A DNA stretch of 64,000 nucleotides. Origin: Hyphomonas sp. Its GTDB lineage: Bacteria; Pseudomonadota; Alphaproteobacteria; Caulobacterales; Hyphomonadaceae. The notes beneath the pieces were generated by a model. The model did no database searches. It was not told the origin of the DNA and saw nothing but the letters and a program-made list of their open reading frames with translations. Positions within the stretch are counted from its first letter, which is position 1; every line of letters starts with the position of its first letter. This document shows, one piece after another, positions 1-8,331 of this stretch. A program made the translations under genes and the position numbers. The stretch covers positions 62,001-126,000 of the forward strand of contig NZ_JALHLS010000010.1 of NCBI RefSeq assembly GCF_022844445.1. Reading direction: 5' to 3'.

Positions 1-1124
1 GGCGCGGTGTAGGCTGAGAAGACCTGCGTCATCAGCACCGGGCTGAATATCAGCGTGAAGGCCATGATCGAGGACTGAGCGCCCTGCAGTTCGCCCTGCG
101 CGTTCATCGGCGTAAGGTTGGCGGTAATCGTGTTGATTGCCGGCATGACGACGCCGCCGGCGGCTGAGACGGCAATCATCGCGAAGGCCATCCAGGGATG
201 GATAGCGAAGGCAAAGCCGATCATCGCGAGGACGTGGGTGCCTAGCCCGAGCATGGCAGCGCGCATGGCGCCGAGGCGTTTGATCAGCCAGCCGGACAAT
301 ACTGCCTGCGACAACGCCGAGCCGAGACCGACAGCGCCGAGCGAGATGCCGATTTCCCATTCCGACCAGCCATAGCGCGAGGCGCCGTGATAGTTCCAGG
401 TGGTCGGGTAGACCGAGTGAGCGATCTGGAAGACGCCGATGGTGATGATGAACCAGGCGACGCGTGGGAGTTTCGCGAAGTGTTTGATGGCGCCGAAGGG
501 GTTTGTGCGCGCGAGGCTGAAGTCGCGCCGGTTCTCGCGGGCGAGGCTCTCGGGCAGCACGAAGTAGCCATAGAGGAAGTTGAGGCCCGCAAAGCCGGCA
601 GCGACAAAGAAGGGCAGGCGGGTGTGGATCTCGCCGAGGAGGCCGCCGAAGACAGGCCCGAGGATGAAACCAAAGCCGAAGGCGGCCCCGAGCATGCCGA
701 AGGCGCGGCCACGGTCTTCCGGCGCGGTGACATCGGCGACATAGGCGTTGGCAACCGAGACCGTACCGGAGAAGAAGCCGGCCAGCGCCCTGCCGAGGAA
801 GAGGATGCCGAGCGTGGGGGCAAGGCCGAGGATGACCATATCCACGCCGAGCATGGCGATGGAGATGAGCAGGATGGGGCGGCGGCCGAACCGGTCCGAC
901 AGCCCGCCGAGCAGCGGCATGGCGAGGAAATTGGCGACGGCGAAGACCACGGCCAGCCAGCCGTTGGACTTGATGGCGATCTCGATGGGTTGGTCCGTCA
1001 GCTCGGCCAGCAGGGCCGGCATGATGGGCATGACGAGGCCGAAAGACAGCATGTTGATGGCCACCGCGACCACCACGAACAGGAAGGCATTCTTTCCAGG
1101 CGGACGCGGGGAGGCGGGAATCAT
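1..1124 (-). CDS. MFS efflux transporter, TetA-like (3' end outside window)
   Basis: This gene runs off the left edge, so only about 374 codons from its ATG at 1124 are present. The translation shows a short polar N-terminus, then TM1 with the [10 protein letters not shown] signature. The MFS motif A ([11 protein letters not shown], about residues 73-83) lies between TM2 and TM3, and there are alternating hydrophobic helices up to the edge. This pattern is typical of the TCR/TetA drug:H+ antiporter group in the inner membrane. The substrate cannot be told from the sequence. It is divergent from the GNAT gene at 1320, across an AT-rich spacer that probably holds both promoters. No residue anomalies are visible in the part present. 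Confidence 0.88.
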   Translation of the reverse strand, partial: MIPASPRPPGKNAFLFVVVAVAINMLSFGLVMPIMPALLAELTDQPIEIAIKSNGWLAVVFAVANFLAMPLLGGLSDRFGRRPILLISIAMLGVDMVILGLAPTLGILFLGRALAGFFSGTVSVANAYVADVTAPEDRGRAFGMLGAAFGFGFILGPVFGGLLGEIHTRLPFFVAAGFAGLNFLYGYFVLPESLARENRRDFSLARTNPFGAIKHFAKLPRVAWFIITIGVFQIAHSVYPTTWNYHGASRYGWSEWEIGISLGAVGLGSALSQAVLSGWLIKRLGAMRAAMLGLGTHVLAMIGFAFAIHPWMAFAMIAVSAAGGVVMPAINTITANLTPMNAQGELQGAQSSIMAFTLIFSPVLMTQVFSAYTA

Positions 1125-1189
1125 CCAGTACCCTTGGTTGTCGCGCCAGTCGGCGTCAATCGGGCCGGGCCGGATGCGGATGTGTCAGC

Positions 1190-1252
1190 AGACGGTTTAT
1201 ATTTCAGTTTCTATAAATATTTCTAATAATTTAAAAATAAATAGTCAATCGG
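1190..1252. promoter_or_regulatory. AT-rich divergent promoter region
   Basis: This is a sharply AT-rich stretch (TTTATA, TATAAATATTT and AATTTAAAAATAAATAG tracts) in otherwise GC-rich DNA. It sits between the divergent MFS gene (start 1124) and GNAT gene (start 1320). Its composition and position suggest promoters for one or both genes. No exact -35/-10 pair was assigned. Confidence 0.4.
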
Positions 1253-1319
1253 GCGGCTGCCGGGCAAATCCGGCGGAAGGCTCTTGCGTTCCACTGCGTC
1301 AGCGGGCGCAAGGATAGGC

Positions 1320-1931
1320 ATGGCCGGAGACCTGCCCCTTACGCGCAATCCCGCAGCGACGGAAAAAGCCGAAGCGATCCGCGCAGCGGTGCGCGGCGCG
1401 ACGCAAATGGGCGAGTCGCGGCTGGCGCGGCCGGAGGATGCAGCGGGGCTGTATGCGCTGCTGGCCGATCCGAAAGTGTTTGCGCCTATCTATTCACTGC
1501 CCCGGCCGCTGACCCGGGAGACGGTGGCGGCGTTCATCGACCACCATCTTGCGGAGCGCGAGACGGGCATCGGCCTCCTGTTCGTTCGCGAGGGGGAGGA
1601 TGGGCGGATCCTCGGCTACTCGGACGTGCAGGTCTGGCCGCACTGGGGCGCCGGGGAGCTGGGCGGGGCGCTGCATCCCTCGCTGCACCGTCAGGGCGCC
1701 GGCGGGCGCGGTGCGGGCCTCAGCTTTGCCTGGATGTACGACACGCTGGGGCTGGACCTGATCTGCGAAACGGCTTCGCTGGACAATGTGGCGACGCAGC
1801 GGATGCTCGACGGGCTGGGCTTCCGGCGGCTGGGCGAAGTGACCAGCGTGCGGCCGGACGGGACGACGCGGGCGAGCCTTGTCTGGGAGATGACGCGGGC
1901 CGAATGGGCCGCCCGGCACGACGCAAGCTGA
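1320..1931 (+). CDS. GNAT family N-acetyltransferase (RimJ/RimL type)
   Basis: Encodes about 203 aa. The start at 1320 is chosen because AAGGA lies 5 nt upstream; an in-frame ATG at 1284 lacks such a site. The body follows the GNAT fold. It has a hydrophobic strand pair around GYSDVQVWP, then a glycine-rich acetyl-CoA loop (HPSLHRQGAGGRGAG), then the typical C-terminal signature in which N-VATQRMLDGLGFRRLGE gives the beta5-alpha4 region. This resembles the RimJ/RimL-like acetyltransferases that modify amines with acetyl-CoA in the cytoplasm. The substrate is unknown. A small membrane-protein gene follows after 36 nt and may be co-transcribed. Confidence 0.85.
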   Translation: MAGDLPLTRNPAATEKAEAIRAAVRGATQMGESRLARPEDAAGLYALLADPKVFAPIYSLPRPLTRETVAAFIDHHLAERETGIGLLFVREGEDGRILGYSDVQVWPHWGAGELGGALHPSLHRQGAGGRGAGLSFAWMYDTLGLDLICETASLDNVATQRMLDGLGFRRLGEVTSVRPDGTTRASLVWEMTRAEWAARHDAS

Positions 1932-1967
1932 TTGCCGGGGGGCGCGGACCGGGATACAGGCCCGCGC

Positions 1968-2228
1968 ATGACACTCACACTTTTCCTGATTGAAGCGGCC
2001 GGCTGGATCGGCGCGAGCCTGATCCTCGGCGCCTATGTCCTGCTGTCTGCCGGAAAAATGCACGGCAACAGCCCCATGTACCAGTGGATGAACGTGATCG
2101 GCGCGGCAGGGTTCATCCTCAACAGCGGTTATCACGGGGCGATCCCGTCAGTGGCGATAAATGTGCTTTGGATTGGCATTGGCGGCTTTGCGCTGTGGCG
2201 GATTTATAAGCGCGCCAAGCCAGTATAA
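1968..2228 (+). CDS. Small membrane protein, CBU_0592-like
   Basis: An 86-aa protein with three predicted membrane helices: around residues 5-27 (AAGWIGASLILGAYVLLS), the middle (MNVIGAAGFILNSGYHG) and the end (VAINVLWIGIGGFALWRIY). Length and helix arrangement resemble the CBU_0592-type small membrane proteins, whose function is unknown. The ATG at 1968 is preferred to an upstream TTG at 1932 because the extra residues are not hydrophobic and the TTG would abut the previous stop. A charged tail (KRAKPV) closes the protein. Confidence 0.7.
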   Translation: MTLTLFLIEAAGWIGASLILGAYVLLSAGKMHGNSPMYQWMNVIGAAGFILNSGYHGAIPSVAINVLWIGIGGFALWRIYKRAKPV

Positions 2229-2261
2229 GCATACTGGCAAGCCGCAGGCGGGAGAACCGGA

Positions 2262-2849
2262 ATGCCCCAACGTTTCACGGATGCCGAAACCCTCGCAGAG
2301 ATGCTGAAGGCGCGCGCGGCGGGCCTCGACCGTCCGTTCACGGTGGCGCTCGATGGGCGCAGCGCCTCGGGCAAGACCACGCTGGCGGCGGCGCTCGCCG
2401 AAATCCTGGACGCGGCGGTGATCGAAGGCGACGATTTCTACACGGGCGGAACTGAGGTGCGCAAGGAGCCGCCGGTTGAGCTGGTAAAGCTCTGCATCGA
2501 CTGGCAGCAGCAGCGTCGCGTGCTGGAGGCCTTGCGCGCGGGGCAGGAGGCTTCCTGGCATGCGTTCGACTGGGACACCTTCGACGGACGGGTCTGTGAG
2601 GAGCCGACGGTGTTGTCACCCCGTCCCATCCTGATTCTTGAAGGCGTGTATGCGAGCCGGCCGGAGCTGGAAGACCTGATCGATGTGAAGGTAATGCTGC
2701 GCGCGGACGAAGCCTTGCGCGAATCGCGGCTGGTGGCGCGGGAAGGAACCATCACGCCCTGGCAGCGCAAATGGGAGGCAGCGGAAGAATACTATTTCGA
2801 ATTCATCCGGCCACCGACAAGCTTTGACGCGTCCATAAGCCCCGAATAA
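2262..2849 (+). CDS. Uridine kinase-like P-loop phosphotransferase
   Basis: Encodes 195 aa. A Walker A loop (GRSASGKT, residues 32-39) follows the strand FTVALD, as in uridine/phosphoribulokinase-like P-loop kinases. It is followed by IEGDDFYTGG, where paired Asp residues are expected to bind substrate and Mg. A second hydrophobic strand, ILILEGVYASRPEL, matches the family pattern. The acceptor is not known; annotated relatives are called uridine kinase or (d)CMP kinase-like. A perfect 6-bp hairpin (GCCCCG/CGGGGC, 2839-2855) overlaps the stop codon. It may help termination but has no following T-run. Confidence 0.78.
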   Translation: MPQRFTDAETLAEMLKARAAGLDRPFTVALDGRSASGKTTLAAALAEILDAAVIEGDDFYTGGTEVRKEPPVELVKLCIDWQQQRRVLEALRAGQEASWHAFDWDTFDGRVCEEPTVLSPRPILILEGVYASRPELEDLIDVKVMLRADEALRESRLVAREGTITPWQRKWEAAEEYYFEFIRPPTSFDASISPE

Positions 2850-3023
2850 CGGGGCAGAGCCTGCCTACAAGGCGTCGCCAGGATGTGGTTGGTCCGTAGG
2901 CAGAACCGGCGCTCGTTAGTCGAATTGATGGCGGCGAGGTGTACATTGATCTCGCAGCGCTGCTTTTTGGTCAGACCGTCGCCGCCTGGCAACACCGTGC
3001 CCGGATAGATTTCGCTATTTCGC

Positions 3024-4247
3024 CTACCGGCTCAGCTCTTTCATCGCCTCGTCCAGTCCGCCCAGGGTCATCTCGAACATGCGTTGTTCGCCGATCAGCT
3101 CTCGGACGAGTTTGATGGAGCCGGTGTATTCCCAGGCGCCTTCCTTGGTCGGGTTGAGCCATACGAGATGCGGATAGCGCTGGACGAAGCGCTGGATCCA
3201 GATGCCGCCGGGCTCCTCGTTCCAGTGTTCGACCGAGCCGCCCGGATAGGTGATCTCGTAAGGACTCATTGTGGCGTCACCGACGACGATGACCTTGTAC
3301 TCCGACGGATACTTGTTCAGCACATCCCAGGTCGGGATGCGGTTGTTCATCCTGCGGCGGTTGTCCTTCCACAGGCCCTCATAGGGGCAGTTGTGAAAGT
3401 AATAGTACTCGAGGTTCTTGATCTCGGATTTCGCGGCGGAGAACAGCTCCTCCATGATCCGGACATAAGGGTCCATCGAGCCGCCGACATCGAGCAACAG
3501 GAGCACGGAAACGGTGTTTCGCTTCTCGGCGCGCATCTCGATGTCGAGGTAACCCTTGCGGGCGGTATTGCGGATCGTCTGATCAAGGTCCAATTCGTCC
3601 TGCGCACCCTTTCGGGCCCATTTGCGCAGGCGCTTCATGGCGATCTTGATGTTCCGTGTACCGAGTTCGACCTTGTCGTCGTAATTCTTGAACTCGCGCT
3701 TGTCCCAGACCTTCACGGCGCGGCGGTGGCGCGACTTGTCCTGTCCGATACGCACGCCTTCGGGATTGTAGCCATTGGCGCCGAATGGCGAGGTGCCGCC
3801 GGTGCCGATCATCTTGTTGCCGCCCTCGTGGCGCTTCTTCTGCTCTTCGAGACGCTGCTTCAGCGTCTCCATTAGCTTCTCGAACCCGCCCATGGCTTCG
3901 ATCTCGGCCATCTCCTCGGGCGTGAGGAATTTCTCCGTCATCTTCTTCAGCCACTCTTCGGGCAGATCTTGCACGTTCACCGCGTCGGCGAGCGTGTCGA
4001 GACCCTTGAAGACATGCGAGAAGACGCGGTCGAATTTGTCGATGTTGCGCTCGTCCTTCACCAGGGCGGCGCGGGCGAGGTAATAGAACTCCTCGACCTC
4101 CATCTTGATGACCTGTTTGTCCATCGCCTCCATGAGGGTCAGGTATTCCTTGAGCGTCACCGGGACTTTGGCGGCGCGCAGTTCATTGAAGAAATTCAGG
4201 AACATCGGGGTCATCCGTACTGTTTCGGAATTGAGGATAACCCGCAT
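3024..4247 (-). CDS. VWA domain protein, CoxE-like
   Basis: Encodes 407 aa. The N-terminal half is helical and charged. The C-terminal half is a von Willebrand A domain with the metal-site motif DVGGSMD at about residues 253-259. This is the variant usual in CoxE-like proteins instead of DxSxS, and it is followed by VIVVGDATMSPYE. Such proteins work with a MoxR AAA+ ATPase to mature or insert metal into a client enzyme. A matching MoxR gene lies at 6335-7216 on the same strand, but three other genes lie between. An alternative start at 4214 (MTPMFLNFF) or 4202 fits many relatives better, so the first residues are uncertain. No client enzyme is obvious in the window. Confidence 0.88.
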   Translation of the reverse strand: MRVILNSETVRMTPMFLNFFNELRAAKVPVTLKEYLTLMEAMDKQVIKMEVEEFYYLARAALVKDERNIDKFDRVFSHVFKGLDTLADAVNVQDLPEEWLKKMTEKFLTPEEMAEIEAMGGFEKLMETLKQRLEEQKKRHEGGNKMIGTGGTSPFGANGYNPEGVRIGQDKSRHRRAVKVWDKREFKNYDDKVELGTRNIKIAMKRLRKWARKGAQDELDLDQTIRNTARKGYLDIEMRAEKRNTVSVLLLLDVGGSMDPYVRIMEELFSAAKSEIKNLEYYYFHNCPYEGLWKDNRRRMNNRIPTWDVLNKYPSEYKVIVVGDATMSPYEITYPGGSVEHWNEEPGGIWIQRFVQRYPHLVWLNPTKEGAWEYTGSIKLVRELIGEQRMFEMTLGGLDEAMKELSR

Positions 4248-4338
4248 ATGGGCGCGTGTCCAAGCTGACGCAGCGAAAACTTCGCGGGATTTGAGACAGT
4301 CATCCTGTGTTCAGAGGCGCCTCGCTAGGGAAGGCAGC

Positions 4339-5085
4339 ATGATACGGGCGGGTTTCCTTTTTCTGGTGGCGGGCCTGATGGCGCCGGCGGTTCTGGCGCA
4401 GGGTGCCTGCCCGGCGGGGCAGGGCGAGGCCGCTTGCATGCTGGAGGCGGCGTGGACGGCGGCGCAGGACCTGCCAGAGAAGAAGCTGGACCGGGTGAAG
4501 CCACTGTTCGCCCCGCTGACGCTGAAGCTGACCGACCCGAAGGCGAAGGCTGTCTGGGACGCCCGGCTGGGCGGGACCGGCGCGGAGGTGGAGAGCGCCG
4601 ACTATGTGCGCGGGGCGGCCGAGACTGCGATCCGCGAATATGGCTGGGAAGGCTTCCTGGAGCGGGCGCGGGCGGGCCTTGCGCCGCTGCATATGGGGCG
4701 GCCGGAGATCATGGGCGCGGCGATTGCGCTGGCGCCGGACGCCAAGCAGCGGGCGCGGCTGGTGCAAATCATGTTCGATCTCGCGGGGGCGCCGGCGAAG
4801 AGCGCCAAGGTGTCGTTTCAGGATTTCGAGCGCGGCGATTTCGGCCATGTACTGTCCGAGCAGATGATGCGCGATTGCATGCTGGCCGACTTTGACCGCG
4901 CGGTGGGCTTAACCGCTGTGCCGGACGCGCTGATCTACCAACTGTGGCGCGCGCGGATCACCGGTGGTGCCGGCGCGCTCGCGAGCGACATCCGCGCCGG
5001 CGATGGCAGCGGCGATACCAGTCACGTGCGGCAGGCGCTGGAGGGATACGCGCCTGTGATGAGCCTCGGCTATTGCCCGAATTAG
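4339..5085 (+). CDS. Hypothetical exported protein
   Basis: Encodes 248 aa. The start at 4339 is preceded by GGGAAGG and begins a classical signal peptide (MIRAGFLFLVAGLMAPAVLA, then a cut before QG). The mature part has two close Cys (ACPAGQGEAAC) and another pair later (RDC, GYC), so disulfides in the periplasm are possible. I do not recognise the family. It lies on the plus strand between the two minus-strand genes of the VWA/MoxR pair and is followed by the DUF2270 gene after 45 nt, probably in one transcript. Confidence 0.7.
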   Translation: MIRAGFLFLVAGLMAPAVLAQGACPAGQGEAACMLEAAWTAAQDLPEKKLDRVKPLFAPLTLKLTDPKAKAVWDARLGGTGAEVESADYVRGAAETAIREYGWEGFLERARAGLAPLHMGRPEIMGAAIALAPDAKQRARLVQIMFDLAGAPAKSAKVSFQDFERGDFGHVLSEQMMRDCMLADFDRAVGLTAVPDALIYQLWRARITGGAGALASDIRAGDGSGDTSHVRQALEGYAPVMSLGYCPN

Positions 5086-5130
5086 GCGCCGGGACTTTCC
5101 GCGGCGGCCTGTTTGAGTCATAGCGGTTCG

Positions 5131-5883
5131 ATGGATACGATGGACGAAACCGACGCCGACCAGGTGGTTCTTCCGCAGGAGGGTCTGTGCGGCCCGTCGG
5201 AAGTGACGGCGCTGTCGCATCTCTACCGTGCGGAGGTCTACCGTTCGACGGTCTGGCGCCAGCGGCTGGACCAGACGACCAACTGGGCGGTGATCTCGAC
5301 CGGCATTGGGCTATCGGTGGCGTTTGCGAATGAGCGGGCTTCGCCGTTTCCCATCGTGCTGGTTGGCATGCTGTGCATCGTCTTCCTGATGCTGGAGGCG
5401 CGGCGCTATCGGTTTTTCTATGTCTGGCGGTTCCGCGCGCGGGTGCTGGAGATTGCCTTCATGGTGCCGATCCTGCGCGGCGAGGGTGCTAAGATCCAAC
5501 TCGACCGGGGCACGGCGCTGTCGGACGATTACGAGAAGCCGGAATACCGCATCTCGATGATCCGCTGCATCGGGCGCAGGCTTCGGCGCAATTACGGTTT
5601 TATCTTTGCCATTCTCGGTGCGGCGTATTTCGCCAAGATCGCGATCCATCCCGTGGATGTGACCTCGTGGGACCAATTCTTCCGCCGCGCGCATATCGGG
5701 CCGATCCCGGGCTGGTTCGCAATCCTCTGCGGGCTGGGCTTTCATGCGGGATGGGGCTTTGTTGCCTGGAAGACCTGGTGGGACGAGCGCACCGACAAGA
5801 CGAAGATGGCGGACTTTCTGAAGAGCCGCGAGGACGTGAACTTTGCGGGCGCCGCCAGTTCGCATGATGCGGCGCTCGGATAA
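5131..5883 (+). CDS. DUF2270 integral membrane protein
   Basis: Encodes about 250 aa. The conserved DUF2270 opening (HLYRAEVYR, then TVWRQRLDQTTNWAV) leads into TM1-2 (ISTGIGLSVAFA; FPIVLVGMLCIVFLMLE). A conserved basic patch ARRYRFFYVWRFRARVLE follows, then two C-terminal helices (YGFIFAILGAAYFAKIAI; WFAILCGLGFHAGWGFVAW). The function of the family is unknown. The ATG at 5131 is used; a TTG at 5113 would add six residues. The stop lies 10 nt from the convergent small gene at 5894. Confidence 0.85.
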   Translation: MDTMDETDADQVVLPQEGLCGPSEVTALSHLYRAEVYRSTVWRQRLDQTTNWAVISTGIGLSVAFANERASPFPIVLVGMLCIVFLMLEARRYRFFYVWRFRARVLEIAFMVPILRGEGAKIQLDRGTALSDDYEKPEYRISMIRCIGRRLRRNYGFIFAILGAAYFAKIAIHPVDVTSWDQFFRRAHIGPIPGWFAILCGLGFHAGWGFVAWKTWWDERTDKTKMADFLKSREDVNFAGAASSHDAALG

Positions 5884-5893
5884 GTGAGGCTTT

Positions 5894-6214
5894 CTATACT
5901 GCGCGGCTGCGCATCGAGAGGTCGTCCGTCACGTCCATCGAGAAGATCGCGTCATTGCCGGCCGGGATATCGGAGATGGCGTCCTGAAATGCTTCGCGGG
6001 TTGCCCGGTCGTCTTGCGCCGCCTTACGGTCAAACGCGCGCTGCCGGGTTTTGCGGCCGGGCCATTCGGCAGAGCCTACAACGCAGCCGCCCGCCGCGCA
6101 GGGCAAGCGCGAGCCGTAGCTGTCGCGGACGAGACCGGTGCCCCGGGCCCAGGCCGCGCGAAACGGGTTCTCCTTACCCGGATGAACATGCCGCCGGTAG
6201 ACTGACACGAACAT
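5894..6214 (-). CDS. Small hypothetical protein
   Basis: Encodes 106 aa with no family that I recognise. Support comes from codon use: third positions are mostly G or C like the neighbours, there is an ATG start, and the gene fills the space between the DUF2270 stop and the moxR terminator. It contains a basic start (FVSVYRRHVHPGKE), a Cys pair (CAAGGC) and an acidic tail. There is no signal peptide or membrane helix. The ribosome-binding site is weak, so it could be a chance open frame in GC-rich DNA. Confidence 0.4.
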   Translation of the reverse strand: MFVSVYRRHVHPGKENPFRAAWARGTGLVRDSYGSRLPCAAGGCVVGSAEWPGRKTRQRAFDRKAAQDDRATREAFQDAISDIPAGNDAIFSMDVTDDLSMRSRAV

Positions 6215-6280
6215 GGAATAGCTCGCTGCTGCGTTTCCGCGATGCGGAACGCCTCAGGAGCCGGATCGCGCCGCAGACAG

Positions 6281-6309
6281 AAAAAAGCCGGAGCGCTGGC
6301 TCCGGCTTT
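6281..6309 (-). terminator. Rho-independent terminator of moxR
   Basis: Inverted repeat GCCGGAGC/GCTCCGGC (6287-6294 with 6299-6306) extended by three A:T pairs, with a 4-nt loop. The six A residues at 6281-6286 become a U-run when read on the minus strand, so it terminates transcription coming from the moxR gene at 6335-7216. Confidence 0.85.
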
Positions 6310-6334
6310 CTGATCAGATAGGGGCGTCCCGGGT

Positions 6335-7216
6335 TCAGCCTGCCGGGCCGCGGCGACCGCCACCCGAGCTGCCTCCGTCGGTGCGCCGGGAGAGGAAGGC
6401 GAGGCGTTCGAAGAGGGCTACGTCCTGCTCGTTTTTCAGGAGCGCGCCGTGCAGCGGCGGGGTGAGAGCTTCGGGGTTCTTCTCGCGCATCGTCTCGAGG
6501 TCGATGTCTTCGTTCATCAGAAGCTTCAACCAGTCGAGCAGCTCGGAGGTTGACGGCTTCTTCTTCACGCCCGGCAGTTCGCGCATGGCGTAGAAGGTCG
6601 AGAGCGCGTCGCCGACGAGCTTCTTCTTGATGCCCGGGAAGTGGACATCGATGATGGCGCGCATCGTCGGCTCGTCCGGGAACTTGATGAAGTGGAAGAA
6701 GCAGCGGCGCAGGAACGCGTCCGGCAGTTCTTTCTCATTGTTGGAGGTAATGATGACGATCGGGCGGACCTTCGCCTTCACGGTCTCGTTGGTCTCGTAG
6801 ACAAAGAACTCCATCCGGTCGAGTTCCTGCAGGAGGTCGTTCGGGAATTCGATGTCGGCCTTGTCGATCTCGTCGATCAGCAGAACGGGGCGCTTCTTGG
6901 AGGTAAAGGCCTCCCAGAGCTTGCCCTTCTTGATGTAGTTCTTGACGTCCTTGGCGCGCTCTTCGCCCATCTGTCCGTCGCGCAGGCGCGACACCGCGTC
7001 ATACTCGTAAAGCCCCTGGTTGGCCTTGGTGGTGGACTTGATGTGCCATTCGATCAGCTCGAGGCCAAGGGACTTTGCGACCTCAATGGCCAGCACGGTC
7101 TTGCCGGTGCCCGGCTCCCCCTTGATCAGCAGCGGGCGCTCTAGCGAGATCGCCGCGTTGACGGCGACCCGCAGGTCGTCAGTTGCCACATAATTGCTGG
7201 TGCCTTCGAAGCGCAT
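6335..7216 (-). CDS. MoxR family AAA+ ATPase
   Basis: Encodes 293 aa, a usual length. Walker A is GEPGTGKT (33-40), Walker B is LLIDEIDKAD (about 112-121), sensor 1 is IITSNNEKELPDAFLRRC with an arginine finger region, and a C-terminal lid follows. The tail ends in a Gly/Arg-rich stretch (GGSSGGGRRG). MoxR ATPases act with VWA proteins as chaperones for metalloenzymes or complexes in the cytoplasm. The CoxE-like VWA protein at 3024-4247 is the probable partner. The gene is followed by a strong terminator at 6281-6309 and is divergent from flbT across a 408-bp spacer. Confidence 0.93.
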   Translation of the reverse strand: MRFEGTSNYVATDDLRVAVNAAISLERPLLIKGEPGTGKTVLAIEVAKSLGLELIEWHIKSTTKANQGLYEYDAVSRLRDGQMGEERAKDVKNYIKKGKLWEAFTSKKRPVLLIDEIDKADIEFPNDLLQELDRMEFFVYETNETVKAKVRPIVIITSNNEKELPDAFLRRCFFHFIKFPDEPTMRAIIDVHFPGIKKKLVGDALSTFYAMRELPGVKKKPSTSELLDWLKLLMNEDIDLETMREKNPEALTPPLHGALLKNEQDVALFERLAFLSRRTDGGSSGGGRRGPAG

Positions 7217-7624
7217 CGGCCCTAATCCCTCTGAAATCTTACGGGGTCACCATAAAGCCCGCCCGCTGTCGGGCAAGCGCTGACCTATAGGAAAGCGCTG
7301 CAATGCAACATCGAATTCACTTAAGGGGAGGGGTCCGTCGTGGTATACGGAACTCGCCATGCGCTGCGCCACAGAGGCTCAAGCTTCAGACACGCGCCGC
7401 ACCTTCTCCGATCGATCCGGCTACATGTCGGGGTGCCCGGGATTGTGCAGGACTTATGATCCAATGCCCTCCTGAGACGGGCGCATGGCACCCTCCCCGG
7501 ACCTGTTATCGATACTGCCCAATTGGTCCCTAGTGGACCCATCGGGTCGGTAAACCGATGGCAATCAAGCGTTAACGCCTGTGTGCGAACTTGGGACAGT
7601 CCGCAGGACGAGGTTCAGCGCAGT
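7217..7624. other. 408-bp divergent spacer without a convincing gene
   Basis: Lies between the start of moxR (-) and flbT (+). Short open frames on both strands here lack ribosome-binding sites and recognisable sequence. The last 100 bases before flbT hold two adjacent stem-loops (see the entry at 7525-7561) and a GTTAAC motif near 7570. The rest probably holds promoters for both directions. Confidence 0.6.
7525..7561 (+). promoter_or_regulatory. Two adjacent inverted repeats in flbT leader
   Basis: GGTCC/GGACC (7525-7529 with 7535-7539, loop CTAGT) is followed directly by CCATCGG/CCGATGG (7539-7545 with 7555-7561, 9-nt loop). They share base 7539, so they cannot both form completely. They could be an RNA leader structure or a protein-binding region 64 nt before the flbT start. 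No factor is assigned. Confidence 0.3.
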
Positions 7625-8005
7625 ATGCCACTCAAACTCTCCCTCAAGCCCGGCGAAACCTTCGTGGTGAACGGCGCGGTTGTGCGCAACGGTGACCGGC
7701 GCGGTGTGCTGCTGCTCGAGACGCAGGCGCGCGTGCTTCGCGAAAAAGACATTCTGAAACCCGCCGATGCCGCGACCCCGGCCGGGCGCGCCTATTTCGC
7801 CGTGATGCAGATGTACCTGCTCGGCGAAGTGGACGGGCCACTCTACACGCAGACCGCGGATGCGCTGGCGGGCCTGCTGGCCGAAATGCCGGATGCGCAT
7901 GACGATGTGCTGCAGATTTCTGCCGATGTAGTGGCGGGCGACCTGTACCGCGCGCTGAGCCGCTGCCGGAAGCTGATGCCGTCCGCCGGCGCGGAGGACG
8001 CGTGA
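7625..8005 (+). CDS. flbT: Flagellin biosynthesis repressor FlbT
   Basis: Encodes 126 aa. The FlbT signature is clear from the first residue: MPLKLSLKPGE, then NGAVVRNGDRRGVLLLE, then VLREKDIL. In Caulobacter FlbT binds flagellin mRNA and promotes its decay until the hook is complete; that role is transferred from the family. The start at 7625 is chosen by homology, as upstream in-frame codons give no conserved residues. The next gene begins in a TGATG overlap, so translation is coupled. No flagellin or flaF gene is present nearby, which is unlike Caulobacter. Confidence 0.9.
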   Translation: MPLKLSLKPGETFVVNGAVVRNGDRRGVLLLETQARVLREKDILKPADAATPAGRAYFAVMQMYLLGEVDGPLYTQTADALAGLLAEMPDAHDDVLQISADVVAGDLYRALSRCRKLMPSAGAEDA

Positions 8006-8319
8006 TGGCCGAAGGCAACACGCTGCGCGCTTCGCTGTCATTGAATATGGTTCCTGCAGTGGGCCTCGACGAGGCCATACGGCTGCTGGAAGCCGGAAAG
8101 GGCGAAGGTCTGCGCGTCGATCTCGGCGGCGGGCGCTTTGCCTCGGCCGATACGCCGCGCGGCACTGACGGCCTGCTGCAGCGCCTTCGCGGCCACAAGA
8201 TGTTGACGGCCCTGTCGCAGGACGGCGGCGACCTGTCTCGGTTGAAGCCGCCTGCCACGGAAGTCACAGTCGCCCCGGCTGTGCGGGAAATCCTCGACGC
8301 GGCGACGCGCAAGCCTTAA
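8005..8319 (+). CDS. Hypothetical protein coupled to flbT
   Basis: Encodes 104 aa starting at the ATG that overlaps the flbT stop (TGATG). The sequence is soluble with no signal peptide. It includes a Gly-rich turn (RVDLGGGRFASAD) and a basic helix region (QRLRGHKMLTAL). I do not recognise the family. Tight coupling to flbT and a 12-nt gap to marC suggest one operon, and a flagellar or regulatory role can only be guessed. Confidence 0.6.
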   Translation: MAEGNTLRASLSLNMVPAVGLDEAIRLLEAGKGEGLRVDLGGGRFASADTPRGTDGLLQRLRGHKMLTALSQDGGDLSRLKPPATEVTVAPAVREILDAATRKP

Positions 8320-8331
8320 GGCGCTGCGCGC

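Noticed and set aside
387-1226. Long plus-strand open frame over the MFS gene
   Set aside because: Its residues are Gly/Glu/Arg/Asp-rich mirror sequence, while the minus strand gives a proper MFS transporter with motif A.
2792-2995. Small minus-strand frame after the P-loop kinase
   Set aside because: No ribosome-binding site and overlaps the kinase end; no recognisable residues.
7303-7542. Small frames on both strands in the flbT spacer
   Set aside because: No start signals or motifs, and both strands are open equally, as expected by chance.
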